Translations under genes and position numbers: made by a program
DNA from: Microbacterium sp. T2.11-28
GTDB taxonomy: Bacteria > Actinomycetota > Actinomycetes > Actinomycetales > Microbacteriaceae
Reading direction: 5' to 3'
Assembly (NCBI RefSeq): GCF_950097975.1
Contig: NZ_CATNHF010000030.1
Location: forward strand, 111,346 to 175,345
Length of the DNA: 64,000 bases
Notes under the pieces: generated by a model
Database searches by the model: none
Told to the model about the DNA's origin: nothing
Seen by the model: only the letters and a program-made list of their open reading frames with translations
Shown here: piece by piece, positions 1-9,942 of the stretch
Numbering within the stretch: the stretch's first letter is position 1
How the letters are laid out: every line of letters starts with the position of its first letter

Positions 1-389
1 TCCTCACCCACCCCGTCACCGGGACGGTGCTCGCGGTGGACCGGTACCGGCCGTCCGATCAGCTGAAGCGGGCGCTGCGGGTGCGGGACGAGCACTGCCG
101 GTTCCCGGGGTGCCGGATCCCGGTGCGTCGCTGCGACATCGACCACACGACCGCCCGGGAGCACGACGGCCCCACCGAGCTCGGCAACCTCGCGCACCTG
201 TGCCGACGGCACCACACCCTGAAGCACCACTCCGCCTGGCGGGTGAGACAGACCCCCGACGGGATCCTGCACTGGACCAGCCCCACCGGCAGGCACTACC
301 CCGACCGGCCGGCGCGCACCCTGGTGTTCATGCCCGACGTCGGGCCGGACAGGGGCGGCGTGATCGACGAGTTCCCCGCACCGTTCTGA
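1..389 (+). CDS. DUF222/13E12-family HNH endonuclease, C-terminal part (5' end outside window)
   Basis: The reading frame is open from the window edge, so only the last ~129 residues are visible. They contain a complete HNH zinc-finger nuclease core: the pair CRFPGC, then DIDHT, then LCRRHHTLKHH, followed by a W-rich tail (WRVRQTPDGILHWTSPTGR). This is the C-terminal nuclease domain of the actinobacterial DUF222-HNH (13E12 repeat) family. A complete paralogue lies at 14469-15854 and shares VDRYRPS, RDEHCRF and LCRRHH. DNA cleavage is inferred from the family; the target is unknown. The internal GTG at 27 is not a plausible start because homologues continue upstream. Confidence 0.85.
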   Translation, partial: LTHPVTGTVLAVDRYRPSDQLKRALRVRDEHCRFPGCRIPVRRCDIDHTTAREHDGPTELGNLAHLCRRHHTLKHHSAWRVRQTPDGILHWTSPTGRHYPDRPARTLVFMPDVGPDRGGVIDEFPAPF

Positions 390-546
390 GCAGACGTCGG
401 CGCGGCACAACACCCCGTGCGCGCTGCACGCCTCGCCGGGATCCGCCGCGCGCCCCGCGATCAGCCCGGCACGTCCGTGATCCGTGCGCGCTCCTGCCCG
501 GTCCGACGCGCGCCGGGCCGCCCGGCGACCGGATTAGGCTGACGAT

Positions 547-1860
547 GTGAGTTCCTCGCCCGACGACAGCCCCCGGCTGCGGTCGGTGACCCGCGAGATC
601 GACGCCATCGACGACGTGCTCGAGCTCGCGGACGCGGCGGATCCGATCGTCTGGTCGCGTCGCGGCGACATCCTGATCGGCACGGGCGGCCCCGCCGCCA
701 CGTTCCGCGGATCGGGGTCCCCCGGCGACGTGGCGCGATGGTGGCGGCAGGTCACGGAGACCGCCGAGGTCGACGACGCCGTGAACCTTCCGGGCACGGG
801 CATGGTCGCGTTCGGCGCGCTGCCGTTCGACGCGCGCTCCTCCTCCGACGCGGTTCTCACCGTGCCGCGCCTGGTGGTGGGACGACGCGGCGGCCGCACC
901 TGGCTCACGCACACCTCCCCCGCCGACGTCCCCGACCTCGCGTCGACGACGTCGACGACGGCACCGACGGAGCCGACGGAGGCGACCGAGCTGACGGCAC
1001 CGAAGCCGAAGCCGTACGGACCGCACTGGTCCGCGACCCTCGGTCCCGGCGCGCTGACTCCCGACGGCTACCAGGACGCCGTCCGGGCCGGACTCGATGC
1101 GATCGCCGCGGGCGAGGTCGCCAAGGTGGTGCTCGCCCGCGACCTCGCCGGCACCGTGCCTGCCGGGGCCGACCTCCGCCGCCTCGTGCGGGCGCTCGCA
1201 TCGTCGTACCCCGACACCTGGACCTACGCGATCGACGGCCTCATCGGCGCGAGCCCCGAGACCCTCGTCACCGTCTCGGGCGGCACCGTGACCGCGCGGG
1301 TGCTGGCCGGCACGGCCGCGCGCGGAGCCGACGCCGACGCCGACACCGCCGCGTCGGTGGCGCTCGCCACGAGCACCAAGGACCTCGACGAGCATCAGTT
1401 CGCCGTCCAGAGCGTGCTCGGCGCCCTCCGGCCGCACACTTCCGCGCTCGTGTCGGAGGAGCAGCCGTTCATGCTGAAGCTGCCCAACGTCTGGCACCTC
1501 GCCACCGACGTCGAGGGGACGCTCGCCGGGCACGCCTCCGCGCTCGACCTCGTCTCGGCCCTCCATCCGACGGCGGCCGTCGCCGGCACGCCGACGCCTG
1601 CGGCGATCGGGATCATCGCGCGCCTCGAGCCGTTCGATCGTGGACGCTACGCCGGCCCGGTCGGCTGGATCGACGCCGACGGCGACGGCGAATGGGCGAT
1701 CGCGCTGCGCTGCGCCCAGTTCCACCTGGCTGCCTCGTCGCCCGCGACGGTCCCGCTGACCGCGTATGCCGGCGCCGGCATCGTGGCGGGCAGCGATCCC
1801 GAGGCGGAGATGCTGGAGACGCGCGTGAAGTTCCGGCCCATCGTCGATGCTCTCGCCTGA
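547..1860 (+). CDS. menF: isochorismate synthase (menaquinone pathway)
   Basis: Converts chorismate to isochorismate, the first committed step of menaquinone synthesis. The 437-residue length fits MenF/EntC-type enzymes. The C-terminal chorismate-binding fold is clear: KVVLARDL near residue 193, HPTAAVAGTPTPAA near 340, a following GPVGWIDADGDGEWAIALR segment, and the terminal GAGIVAGSDPEAEMLETR block with metal-binding acids. The N-terminal ~150 residues are variable, with a Thr/Glu-rich linker near residues 137-152. The start is a GTG at 547; no strong Shine-Dalgarno is visible. Siderophore synthesis (EntC) is the alternative role, but no siderophore genes are nearby whereas menD, menA, menE and menB are. 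Confidence 0.9.
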   Translation: MSSSPDDSPRLRSVTREIDAIDDVLELADAADPIVWSRRGDILIGTGGPAATFRGSGSPGDVARWWRQVTETAEVDDAVNLPGTGMVAFGALPFDARSSSDAVLTVPRLVVGRRGGRTWLTHTSPADVPDLASTTSTTAPTEPTEATELTAPKPKPYGPHWSATLGPGALTPDGYQDAVRAGLDAIAAGEVAKVVLARDLAGTVPAGADLRRLVRALASSYPDTWTYAIDGLIGASPETLVTVSGGTVTARVLAGTAARGADADADTAASVALATSTKDLDEHQFAVQSVLGALRPHTSALVSEEQPFMLKLPNVWHLATDVEGTLAGHASALDLVSALHPTAAVAGTPTPAAIGIIARLEPFDRGRYAGPVGWIDADGDGEWAIALRCAQFHLAASSPATVPLTAYAGAGIVAGSDPEAEMLETRVKFRPIVDALA

Positions 1861-1901
1861 CCCCCTGCCGCGCAGGAACGCCCGGGCGTAGACTCCGCGC
1901 C

Positions 1902-2654
1902 ATGTCGTTCCCGGGCGTGACGGCCTACGACGAGTTCATGGGGCGTTTCTCCGCGCCTCTCGCCGTGGCGTTCGCCGACTGGGTCGCCCTGGATCCGTGG
2001 GCGCGGGTGCTCGACGTCGGAAGCGGGCCCGGTGCCCTGACGGCCGTCATGGCGGCGCGGAACACCCCGCGCCGGGTCACCGCGATCGACCCGTCCGAGG
2101 ACTTCATCGCCGCCCTCCGCGAGCGGTTGCCCGATGTCGCAGCGGTGGTCGGCACCGCCGAGGCGCTCCCGTTCCCCGTGAACTCCTTCGACGCCGCGCT
2201 CAGCGAGCTCGCGGTCCACTTCCTCACCGATGCCCCCGCCGGCATCCGCGAGATGGTGCGCGTCACACGACCCGGCGGCACCGTCGCGGCGTGCGTCTGG
2301 GACTTCGAGAACGATCGCGCGCCGCAGTCGGTGTTCCTGCGGGCGGCGCGCGAGGTCTCCGGAGCCTCCGCCCGTGACGGCAGACCCGGCACCCGGCGCG
2401 GACACCTCAAGCTGCTGCTGACCGAAGCGGGATGCCGCGACGTGGTCGGCGGCGAGCTGTCGGCGTCGGCGGCCTACGAATCGTTCGACGAGTGGTGGGA
2501 TCTCCACCTGCTCGGGGTCGGCTCCGCCGCGGGCCGGCTCGATGGACTCGACGCCGCCGCGGTCGAAGAGGTCCGGCGACGCTGTCACGCCTCGCTCGGC
2601 GACGGCCCGTTCCGGGTCGAGGCCGTCGCCTGGACTGCCCGCGGCACGGTGTAG
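1902..2654 (+). CDS. class I SAM-dependent methyltransferase
   Basis: A 250-residue Rossmann-fold methyltransferase. SAM motif I is VLDVGSGPGALT near residue 30, the acidic residue after strand 2 is in AIDPSEDF, and motif IV is in FDAALSELAVHFL. It begins 41 bp after menF on the same strand, so co-transcription is likely. It resembles Methyltransf_11 small-molecule enzymes more than UbiE/MenG: the UbiE N-terminal signature and conserved motifs are absent. A menaquinone-ring role is tempting from context but not supported by sequence. Substrate unknown. Confidence 0.8.
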   Translation: MSFPGVTAYDEFMGRFSAPLAVAFADWVALDPWARVLDVGSGPGALTAVMAARNTPRRVTAIDPSEDFIAALRERLPDVAAVVGTAEALPFPVNSFDAALSELAVHFLTDAPAGIREMVRVTRPGGTVAACVWDFENDRAPQSVFLRAAREVSGASARDGRPGTRRGHLKLLLTEAGCRDVVGGELSASAAYESFDEWWDLHLLGVGSAAGRLDGLDAAAVEEVRRRCHASLGDGPFRVEAVAWTARGTV

Positions 2655-2688
2655 CGCCGCAGCCCGGCGCGAATGCCCCGCAGCGCGA

Positions 2689-3570
2689 TCAGGTCGCCGC
2701 CAGCCGCGCCTTCTCGGCCTCGACGTCGAAGGTCGCGGCCGGCCACTGCGGGTCGATCTCCTCCAGCACGTCCAGCAGGAGCGCCTGCACCGCCAGCCGC
2801 GCGTACCACTTGGCGTTGGCGGGGACCACATGCCACGGCGCCTCGTCGGTGGACGTGCGGTCGAAGACCCGCTGGTAGGCGTCCATGTAGGCGGGCCACA
2901 GCTGACGCTCGTCGACGTCGCCCGGGTTGTACTTCCAGTGCTTGTCGGGACGCTCGAGGCGCTCCATCAGCCGCGCTTTCTGCTCCTCCGGGGAGATGTG
3001 GAGCATGACCTTGACGATGTGGACGCCGCCGTCGGTCAGCCGCTTCTCGAAGTCCACGATCGCCCCGTAGCGGCGCTCGATCTCCTCGGGCGGGGCGAGC
3101 TCGCGCACCCGCCCGATGAGGACGTCCTCGTAGTGGGAACGGTCGAACACGCCGATGTAGCCGGCCTTCGGGACCTCCCGCTCGATGCGCCACAGGAAGT
3201 CGTGGGCGAGCTCCTCCTCGGTGGGCTTCTTGAAGGCCTTCAGATGGATGCCCTGCGGGTCGGTGGCGCCGATGACGTGACGGACGATGCCGCCCTTGCC
3301 CGCCGAGTCCATCGCCTGCAGCACCAGCAGGACCGACGCGGGCCGCTCAGCCCCGTCCGCCTCCTCCGCCACCCGGCTCTGTGCGAACAGCCGCTCCTGC
3401 AGCTCGTCGAACTGCTCCGCGCCGGTCTCGAGGTCCGCCTGGGCGTGCTTCTTCGCACCCTCGTAGCCGGGGGTGGCGTCGGGGTCGACGTCGGCCAGGC
3501 GGAATCCCTCGCCGACGCGCAGGAGCGTCGTCGGGTCGGCGGTCCAGTGATGCTGACTCTTCGCTGTCAT
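2689..3570 (-). CDS. ppk2: PPK2-family polyphosphate kinase / polyphosphate:nucleotide phosphotransferase
   Basis: Transfers phosphate between inorganic polyphosphate and nucleotides; cytoplasmic. The 293-residue protein has the PPK2 Walker A-like loop DSAGKGG (about residues 88-94), the Walker B/lid element VFDRSHYEDVL near 145, and the family signature KHWKYNPGD near 210. GTDP-type sequence after the P-loop (GATDPQG) and the single-domain length match the short, nucleotide-phosphorylating PPK2 class. Donor and acceptor preference (AMP, ADP or GDP) cannot be read from sequence by eye. ATG at 3570 is preferred over the GTG two codons upstream (3576). It converges with the methyltransferase. 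Confidence 0.88.
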   Translation of the reverse strand: MTAKSQHHWTADPTTLLRVGEGFRLADVDPDATPGYEGAKKHAQADLETGAEQFDELQERLFAQSRVAEEADGAERPASVLLVLQAMDSAGKGGIVRHVIGATDPQGIHLKAFKKPTEEELAHDFLWRIEREVPKAGYIGVFDRSHYEDVLIGRVRELAPPEEIERRYGAIVDFEKRLTDGGVHIVKVMLHISPEEQKARLMERLERPDKHWKYNPGDVDERQLWPAYMDAYQRVFDRTSTDEAPWHVVPANAKWYARLAVQALLLDVLEEIDPQWPAATFDVEAEKARLAAT

Positions 3571-3601
3571 GGACACATCATGTCGGACGGCGCCGTGCGC
3601 G

Positions 3602-5404
3602 TCACCGGGTGAGGGCGACCTCGATGACCTGGATGCCGGAGACCGCGCCGGTGAGCGCCTGATCCAGCGCCGTCCGGGTCTCGACGCGCTCGTACTGCGC
3701 GCCGTAGGCGGCGGCCAGCTGATCGATCCGCACCTCCTGCGGGGTGTACAGGACCCGCGTGCGCGCGGACTCCCCCGCCACCGCGGCCACCTCGAGCCCG
3801 TCGAAGATCGTGCCCCCGCCGTCGTTGCCCACGATGATCTGCACGCGCGGCGCAGTCTCGCCGACCGGCAGCAGCAGCGCGCCGACGTCGTGGAGGAGCG
3901 CGAGGTCGCCCACGAGCACGCGGGTCACTCCCGGCCGCCCGTCGCTCTGGCTGGCCAGCGCGACGCCGATGCCCGTCGCCACGGTGCCGTCGATCCCGGC
4001 GAGGCCGCGGTTGGCGTGCACCGGCACCTTCTTGCCGGGCAGCACCTCGTCCGCCACCCGCACGAGCCGCGACGCGGCGAACAGCAGCCGGTCGTGCGGC
4101 CAGGTCGCGCGCCACACCGCATCGACGAGGACGGCCCGGTCGATGGGGGCGCGGATGGCGCCGAGCTCGGCGGCGATCGCGCTCAGCCGCTCCTGCGGCA
4201 CGGCGGACGCCAGCCCGTCGGCGTCGGGGGCGGGCGGGCTGAGATCCACGGCCTGCGCCCGCGACGCGCGCATCCAGGCCCCCAGCCACTCGCGATCGGC
4301 GTCGCCGGCCGCGGCGACGACCGCATCGGCGGGGATCGTGCACCCGTTGAGGTTGAGCGGCTCGCCGGGACCGCGCACCGCGATCACCTCCACCTCGGGC
4401 CGCGACAGCAGGGCGACGACCTCTCGGCTGAGCGTGGGGTGCCCGAACACGACCGCGCGCTCGACGCGGCCGCCGAGGCCGGCATCGGCGAGCAGCCGCC
4501 GGTAGCCGTGCACGAGATGACGGCCGAAGCGCGCGCCGCTGACGACCTCGGCCACCAGCGGCCATCCGCCGCGGTGGGCGAGTTCCTCCGCCGCGGGTCC
4601 GGCGTCGGCGCCCGCGACGACCACGGTGCGCGGTCCGCGCTCGAGCACGAGCGGATCGGTGTCGGGGTCGGTCGGCAGATCGGCCTCGCCGATCCCTCCG
4701 CCGCCCTGGTACAGCGCACCGGACGGGTCGGCCTCGACCGGGTCGGCGTCCACGCGGTCCTCGGCCGGCACGGCCGGCGTGTGCTCGTCCGCGGGCGCGC
4801 CGAGCCACGGCGGCACCGCGCCGGCGAGCGGCTCGCGGTAGGGAAGGTTCAGGTGCACGGGCCCGGCCTGGCGGGTGCCCGCTCCGAGGGCGGCGGCCAT
4901 CGCGTCGTCGGCGACGCCGCGGAGCATGGCCGACTGCTCCCCCGTGCCGTCGTCGATGCTCTCGGGCACCGGCAGGTCCGCCTCGTACCGCGTGCTGAGG
5001 CTGTACATGCCCGGCTGGCGGGTGGTCTGGTTGGCGCCCACCCCGCGCAACTCCGGCGGACGGTCGGCGGTCAGCAGCAGCAGGGGCACCCCGGCGTGGT
5101 GGGCCTCCAGGGCGGCGGGGAGGAGGTTGGCCGTCGCGGTGCCCGACGTGCACACCACCACGGCGGGCGTCCGCGTCTCGCGCCCGATGCCGAGTGCGGT
5201 GAACCCCGCCACCCGCTCGTCGATGCGCACGTGCAGGCGGATGAGCCCGCGCGCCTCCAGCTCCGCGGCCACCAGCGCGAGCGCCTGCGAACGCGAACCG
5301 GGGCTGACGATCACATGGGCGACACCGAGCTCGACCAGTCGGCCGAGCAGCGCGGCCGCGGCGTCGGTCGCCGGCGCGCGTCCCGCCGTCGGATCCGCAC
5401 CCAT
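3602..5404 (-). CDS. menD: 2-succinyl-5-enolpyruvyl-6-hydroxy-3-cyclohexene-1-carboxylate synthase
   Basis: ThDP-dependent enzyme joining 2-oxoglutarate-derived succinate semialdehyde to isochorismate (SEPHCHC synthase). The 600-residue length is typical. N-terminal Pyr domain: VSPGSRSQALAL, then RIDERVAGFTALGIGR with the ThDP-activating Glu, then CTSGTATANLLPAALEA. C-terminal PP domain: GDLALLHDVGALLL and IIVGNDGGGTIFDGLE, the GD...N diphosphate/Mg2+ motif. The ATG at 5404 is one base after the stop of the upstream PLDc_N gene (TGACATG), so the two are translationally coupled. The open frame continues upstream, but the family N-terminus fits this ATG. Confidence 0.95.
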   Translation of the reverse strand: MGADPTAGRAPATDAAAALLGRLVELGVAHVIVSPGSRSQALALVAAELEARGLIRLHVRIDERVAGFTALGIGRETRTPAVVVCTSGTATANLLPAALEAHHAGVPLLLLTADRPPELRGVGANQTTRQPGMYSLSTRYEADLPVPESIDDGTGEQSAMLRGVADDAMAAALGAGTRQAGPVHLNLPYREPLAGAVPPWLGAPADEHTPAVPAEDRVDADPVEADPSGALYQGGGGIGEADLPTDPDTDPLVLERGPRTVVVAGADAGPAAEELAHRGGWPLVAEVVSGARFGRHLVHGYRRLLADAGLGGRVERAVVFGHPTLSREVVALLSRPEVEVIAVRGPGEPLNLNGCTIPADAVVAAAGDADREWLGAWMRASRAQAVDLSPPAPDADGLASAVPQERLSAIAAELGAIRAPIDRAVLVDAVWRATWPHDRLLFAASRLVRVADEVLPGKKVPVHANRGLAGIDGTVATGIGVALASQSDGRPGVTRVLVGDLALLHDVGALLLPVGETAPRVQIIVGNDGGGTIFDGLEVAAVAGESARTRVLYTPQEVRIDQLAAAYGAQYERVETRTALDQALTGAVSGIQVIEVALTR

Positions 5405-5405
5405 G

Positions 5406-5825
5406 TCAGCTGTGGGTGCCGCGGGGGCCCGGCGTGCCGTCGACATCGCCGTCCGCGGGCGGACCCGGATGATCGGTCCCGTCCTCATGACCGGCGTCGC
5501 CCGGCTCGTCGGCCTCGGAATCGAGTGCGGCGAGCTCCTCCTCCAGGCGGCGGATGCGCTCGTCCTGGTCGCTGATGGTGCCGATGCGCCCGAGGAACTC
5601 GGGGTCGTCGTCAGGCGCGCGGAACATGATCGCGCTCGCCCGGCGCGCACGGCCGATGGCGAACCAGAGGATCCCTCCCACCACGGGGAGCAGCACGACG
5701 ATGACGAGCCAGACCGGCTTGCTCACGCCGCGGTGCCGCGTGGGCGGCTGGAGCGCGCAGTCGACGATGCTGTAGACCCAGAAAGTGATCGCCAACAGCG
5801 CCAGGATGAGGTACACACGCGCCAC
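5406..5825 (-). CDS. PLDc_N domain two-TM membrane protein
   Basis: A 139-residue protein with two hydrophobic segments (about residues 4-24 and 37-58) around a short loop, the pattern of the phospholipase D nuclease N-terminal (PLDc_N) domain: FWVYSIVDCALQPP then KPVWLVIVVLLPVVGGILWFAIG. No catalytic HKD motif is present. The C-terminal ~70 residues are charged and end in a Gly/Pro/Asp-rich tail; DERIRRLEEELAAL may form a short coiled coil. It starts with GTG and its stop lies one base before menD, suggesting an operon with menD. Function unknown; possibly an envelope scaffold. Confidence 0.75.
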   Translation of the reverse strand: MARVYLILALLAITFWVYSIVDCALQPPTRHRGVSKPVWLVIVVLLPVVGGILWFAIGRARRASAIMFRAPDDDPEFLGRIGTISDQDERIRRLEEELAALDSEADEPGDAGHEDGTDHPGPPADGDVDGTPGPRGTHS

Positions 5826-5895
5826 GTCTCCATCCTAGGCTCCGGGGGGAGACCCGGCCTCCGAAGACGCTGGGTGCTCGGCGTAAGCTGGAGGC

Positions 5896-6186
5896 ATGCG
5901 TGCGCGGTCGGCTCTGGTGTACTCGGTCCTGCGACTCGCGGCCTTCTTCGTCCCGTTCGGGATCATGATGCTGATCCCGGTCATGCGGGAGCTGTACTGG
6001 CTGTCGGCCATCTTCGCCGCCCTCATCGGGCTGAGCCTGTCGACCCTGTTCCTGCGCCGGCCGCTCGACGACCTGTCGGCCGACCTCGCGGCCCGCCGCT
6101 CCCGGCGACCGGAGGGCGCGCGGCGGCGCGAGCCCAGCGACGAGGACGTCGAGGACGCCGTCGGCGACGACAGTCCGGCGCACTGA
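5896..6186 (+). CDS. DUF4229 small membrane protein
   Basis: A 96-residue protein with two membrane helices (about residues 8-26 and 33-53) followed by a charged cytoplasmic tail rich in Arg, Asp and Glu. The arrangement LVYSVLRLAAFFVPFG, then LFLRRPLDDLSADL, matches the actinobacterial DUF4229 family, commonly found in menaquinone gene neighbourhoods. ATG at 5896. It is divergent from the PLDc_N-menD unit and convergent with menA. No biochemical role is known. Confidence 0.75.
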   Translation: MRARSALVYSVLRLAAFFVPFGIMMLIPVMRELYWLSAIFAALIGLSLSTLFLRRPLDDLSADLAARRSRRPEGARRREPSDEDVEDAVGDDSPAH

Positions 6187-6232
6187 CGCCCTGCGGACAC
6201 CGCGAGACGGCTGCGCGGGCGGTTCCCGCGCG

Positions 6233-7210
6233 TCAGCCGACGAAGGCCCAGAACAGGAACCCGGCGTAGGCGAGCGATGTCAGCGACGTGACGCTGAGCG
6301 CGACGACCAGCTCCCGCGGGTCGCGGTAGGTCCACACGATGAGCACCGCCGCCAGCGCCGGCAGCAGCCCCAGCAGCGACAGCCACGCGATCGGGTACAC
6401 CAGGGCCAGCACCGCCGCGATCGCGAAGGGCACCAGGATCAGCACGGTGAACAGGATCTGCGTGGCGCGCTTGCCGATCAGCACCGACAGCGTGCGCTTG
6501 CCCGCGAGGCGGTCCTGCTCGAGGTCGCGGAGGTTGTTGGCCAGCAGCACCGCGCAGGCGAGCAGCCCCGCTGCGACCGCGCCGAACCACGCCTCATCCG
6601 GCACGGCACCCGCCTGGACGAAGGTCGTGCCGAGCGTGGCCACGAGCCCGAAGAAGACGAAGACGAACAGCTCGCCGAGGCCGTAGTAGCCGTACGGGCG
6701 CTTGCCGCCGGTGTAGAACCAGGCGGCGACGATGCACACGGCCCCCACGAGCAGGAGCCACCAGTGGCCGGTGCGCACGACGATCGCGATGCCCGCTGCG
6801 GCGGCGATCCCGAAGAAGGCGAGGGCGACGGCGAGGACGGCGCGCGGGCTCGCCTTGCGCGATGCGGTCAGCCGCGCCGGACCGACCCGGTGGTCGTCGG
6901 TGCCGCGGATGCCGTCGCTGTAGTCGTTGGCGAAGTTGACGCCGATCTGCAGCGCCAGGGCCACGACCAGGCACGCGAGCGCGATGACCCAGTGGAAGCG
7001 GTTGTCGATGACCCGCGCCGCACCCGTGCCGATCACGACCGGGGCGATCGCCAGCGGCAGGGTCCGCAGGCGTGCCGCGGCGATCCAGTCGCCGAGCGTC
7101 GCCGGGTCGACATGACGCGGGTCGCCGGAGGCCTGCGCCTTCTGCGGGTTGCCGCGCGGACGCTGCTTCTTCGCGCCGCCGGACTTCTTCTTACGGGTGC
7201 TCGCTGCCAC
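6233..7210 (-). CDS. menA: 1,4-dihydroxy-2-naphthoate polyprenyltransferase
   Basis: Integral membrane UbiA-family enzyme that attaches the polyprenyl chain to DHNA, giving demethylmenaquinone. The 325 residues include a basic N-terminal extension (KKKSGGAKKQRPRG), about eight hydrophobic segments and both Asp-rich prenyl-diphosphate motifs: NFANDYSDGIRGTDD near residue 93 and NNLRDLEQDRLAGKRTL near 225. It is the last gene of the menB-menE-menA row on the minus strand, with 38 bp between menE and menA. Confidence 0.94.
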   Translation of the reverse strand: MAASTRKKKSGGAKKQRPRGNPQKAQASGDPRHVDPATLGDWIAAARLRTLPLAIAPVVIGTGAARVIDNRFHWVIALACLVVALALQIGVNFANDYSDGIRGTDDHRVGPARLTASRKASPRAVLAVALAFFGIAAAAGIAIVVRTGHWWLLLVGAVCIVAAWFYTGGKRPYGYYGLGELFVFVFFGLVATLGTTFVQAGAVPDEAWFGAVAAGLLACAVLLANNLRDLEQDRLAGKRTLSVLIGKRATQILFTVLILVPFAIAAVLALVYPIAWLSLLGLLPALAAVLIVWTYRDPRELVVALSVTSLTSLAYAGFLFWAFVG

Positions 7211-7248
7211 GATCGATCATCCTATTGCGCCGCCGTATGGGCGCCCGT

Positions 7249-8394
7249 TCACACCGCGGCGCGGGCCGCCGCCGCCCGCAGCGCTGCCCGGTCCGGCTTG
7301 CCCGAGGGCAGCAGCGGGATCGCCGGCACCGGCAGGATCGCGCGCGGGCGTGCGGGGGCGCCGAGCGCCTCGCCGACGGCGGACCGCACCTCGCGCAACA
7401 GGGCGACGACGTCCGTCCCGGCGAGATCCGCCGCGGGGACGGCGATGACGGATGCCTCCCCCCACCGCTCGTCCGCCACCGCGACCACGACGGCACCGCT
7501 GAGGCCCGGGAGCGTGCGCACCAGCCGTTCGACGCGGTCCAGCGACACGTTGACGCCGCCCGAGACGATCACGTTGTCTCGGCGACCGGTGACCCGCAGC
7601 ACGCCGTCGAAGGTGCCGAGGTCGCCCGTCCGGTACCACCGCCGCCCCGCGGCGTCGTGCACGAAGGCCGCCGCCGTGCGCTCCGGCTCGCCCAGGTAGC
7701 CCTCGGCCAGCACGGGTCCGGCCACCTGCACCTCGCCGTCGTCGATGCGGACCGCGACACCGTCCAGGGGCACGCCGTCGTACACGCAGCCGCCGCTCGT
7801 CTCGCTCGCCCCGTAGGTGCGGACCACCCGGACACCCGCCGCCTGCGCACGCTCGGCCAGCGGCGCCGCCAGGGCCTGCCCGCCCACCAGCACCGCCTCG
7901 AAGCGCCGCAGGCCCGTGCGGACGCCGTCGTCCTCGGCGTCGAGGAGGGTCTGCAGCTGCGCCGGCACGAGCGAGGTGTACATGGGCACGGCGGCGCCAC
8001 CGTCGCTGGAGGCCATGGCGCCCGCGGCGGCGGCGAAGGCGTGGGCGGAGAACGAGCCCGCCAGGATCGCGGGCTCCCTGCCCGAGACGAGCGCGCGCAC
8101 GAGCACCTGCACGCCGGCGATGTAGCCGGCCGGGAGCGCGAGGAGCCAGGCACCCGAGCCGATCCGGTCCGCCGTGGCCAGCGCACTGGAGGTCAGCGCC
8201 GATCTGCTGAGCACGACCGACTTGGGGTGACCGGTCGACCCCGACGTCGTGACGATGACGGCCGTGCCGGAGGGCACCTCACCGGCCGGCACGCCGCCGC
8301 CGAGGGTGATCGCCGGACCGGCGCCGAGGACCGCCCCGCGCAGCCCGCGGAGCACCGCGCGAGGGTCGTCGCCCTCGACCGGCTCCGCTCTCAT
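7249..8394 (-). CDS. menE: o-succinylbenzoate-CoA ligase (acyl-adenylating enzyme)
   Basis: Activates o-succinylbenzoate to its CoA thioester. The ANL-superfamily motifs are present in order: P-loop VTTSGSTGHPKS near residue 49, GASETSGGCVYDG near 195, YRTGDLGTFDG near 257, SGGVNVSLDRVE near 278, and the C-terminal catalytic Lys in PSGKPDRA near 365. At 381 residues it is shorter than most ANL enzymes (about 450-500) because the N-terminal subdomain is reduced, as in other actinobacterial MenE proteins. It lies 25 bp downstream of menB. Confidence 0.9.
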   Translation of the reverse strand: MRAEPVEGDDPRAVLRGLRGAVLGAGPAITLGGGVPAGEVPSGTAVIVTTSGSTGHPKSVVLSRSALTSSALATADRIGSGAWLLALPAGYIAGVQVLVRALVSGREPAILAGSFSAHAFAAAAGAMASSDGGAAVPMYTSLVPAQLQTLLDAEDDGVRTGLRRFEAVLVGGQALAAPLAERAQAAGVRVVRTYGASETSGGCVYDGVPLDGVAVRIDDGEVQVAGPVLAEGYLGEPERTAAAFVHDAAGRRWYRTGDLGTFDGVLRVTGRRDNVIVSGGVNVSLDRVERLVRTLPGLSGAVVVAVADERWGEASVIAVPAADLAGTDVVALLREVRSAVGEALGAPARPRAILPVPAIPLLPSGKPDRAALRAAAARAAV

Positions 8395-8419
8395 CGCCTG
8401 CGCCCCATCCCGCCCCGCC

Positions 8420-9337
<918 letters not shown>

Positions 9338-9402
9338 GTCCCCAGCCTACGCGGAGCGTCACGCGGCGACGCGGCCGGGCCGCCACGCCCTACCCTGGAC
9401 CG

Positions 9403-9942
9403 GTGACCCTGCAGACCCGCCTCCTCGCCCTGGCCTCGGCCACCGCCCTCGCGCTCTCCCTCGCCGCCTGCACCGCGACGACCGAGCCCGCAGAGACGCC
9501 CACCCCCACGACCGCTGCGGCGGTGACGGAGGGCGCCTGCGCGGACGACTCCGGCGTGACGCTGTCGGTCGACGCGTCGGCCCTGCCCGGAGGTTCGGCG
9601 CAGGAGTGGTGCCGCCCGGCCGACGAGCAGATCGCGGTCGCCGACCTCCTGGAGGATGCCGAGGTCACCCTCCAGGGCACCGACGAGTACCCGGACTTCA
9701 TCTGCCGTGTGAACGGGCTGCCGTCCGCCGACGAGCCGCTGGGGTCGACGGAGGATCCCGAGTACGTCGAGACGTGCGCCAGCACTCCCCCCGGCTTCGG
9801 CTACTGGGCGCTGTGGGTCAAGCCCGCCGGCGGTGAGTGGGCGTACGCCGAGGAGGGCGTCGCCACGCTGCGCGCCCAGCCCGGCGAGAGCATCGGCCTG
9901 CTGTTCACCCTCGACGGTGCGCCGGCCGCGCCCACGTCGTGA
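9403..9942 (+). CDS. lipoprotein coupled to the ECF transporter (SCO2322-like)
   Basis: A 179-residue predicted lipoprotein: a hydrophobic signal peptide (about residues 6-22) ends in the lipobox LAAC with Cys23. A Thr/Pro-rich spacer follows, then a ~130-residue extracytoplasmic domain with four further cysteines and the segment YWALWVKPAGGEWAYAEEG. That W/Y pattern recalls small exported proteins encoded next to cobalt/cobalamin-type ECF transporters in actinobacteria (SCO2322-like), an assignment from memory. Its TGA overlaps the GTG of the transporter by 4 bp, implying a joint role, perhaps substrate capture. Starts with GTG at 9403. Confidence 0.6.
   Translation: MTLQTRLLALASATALALSLAACTATTEPAETPTPTTAAAVTEGACADDSGVTLSVDASALPGGSAQEWCRPADEQIAVADLLEDAEVTLQGTDEYPDFICRVNGLPSADEPLGSTEDPEYVETCASTPPGFGYWALWVKPAGGEWAYAEEGVATLRAQPGESIGLLFTLDGAPAAPTS

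Noticed and set aside
1902..2654. menG/ubiE for the methyltransferase beside menF
   Set aside because: UbiE signatures are missing; only the generic SAM motifs are present.
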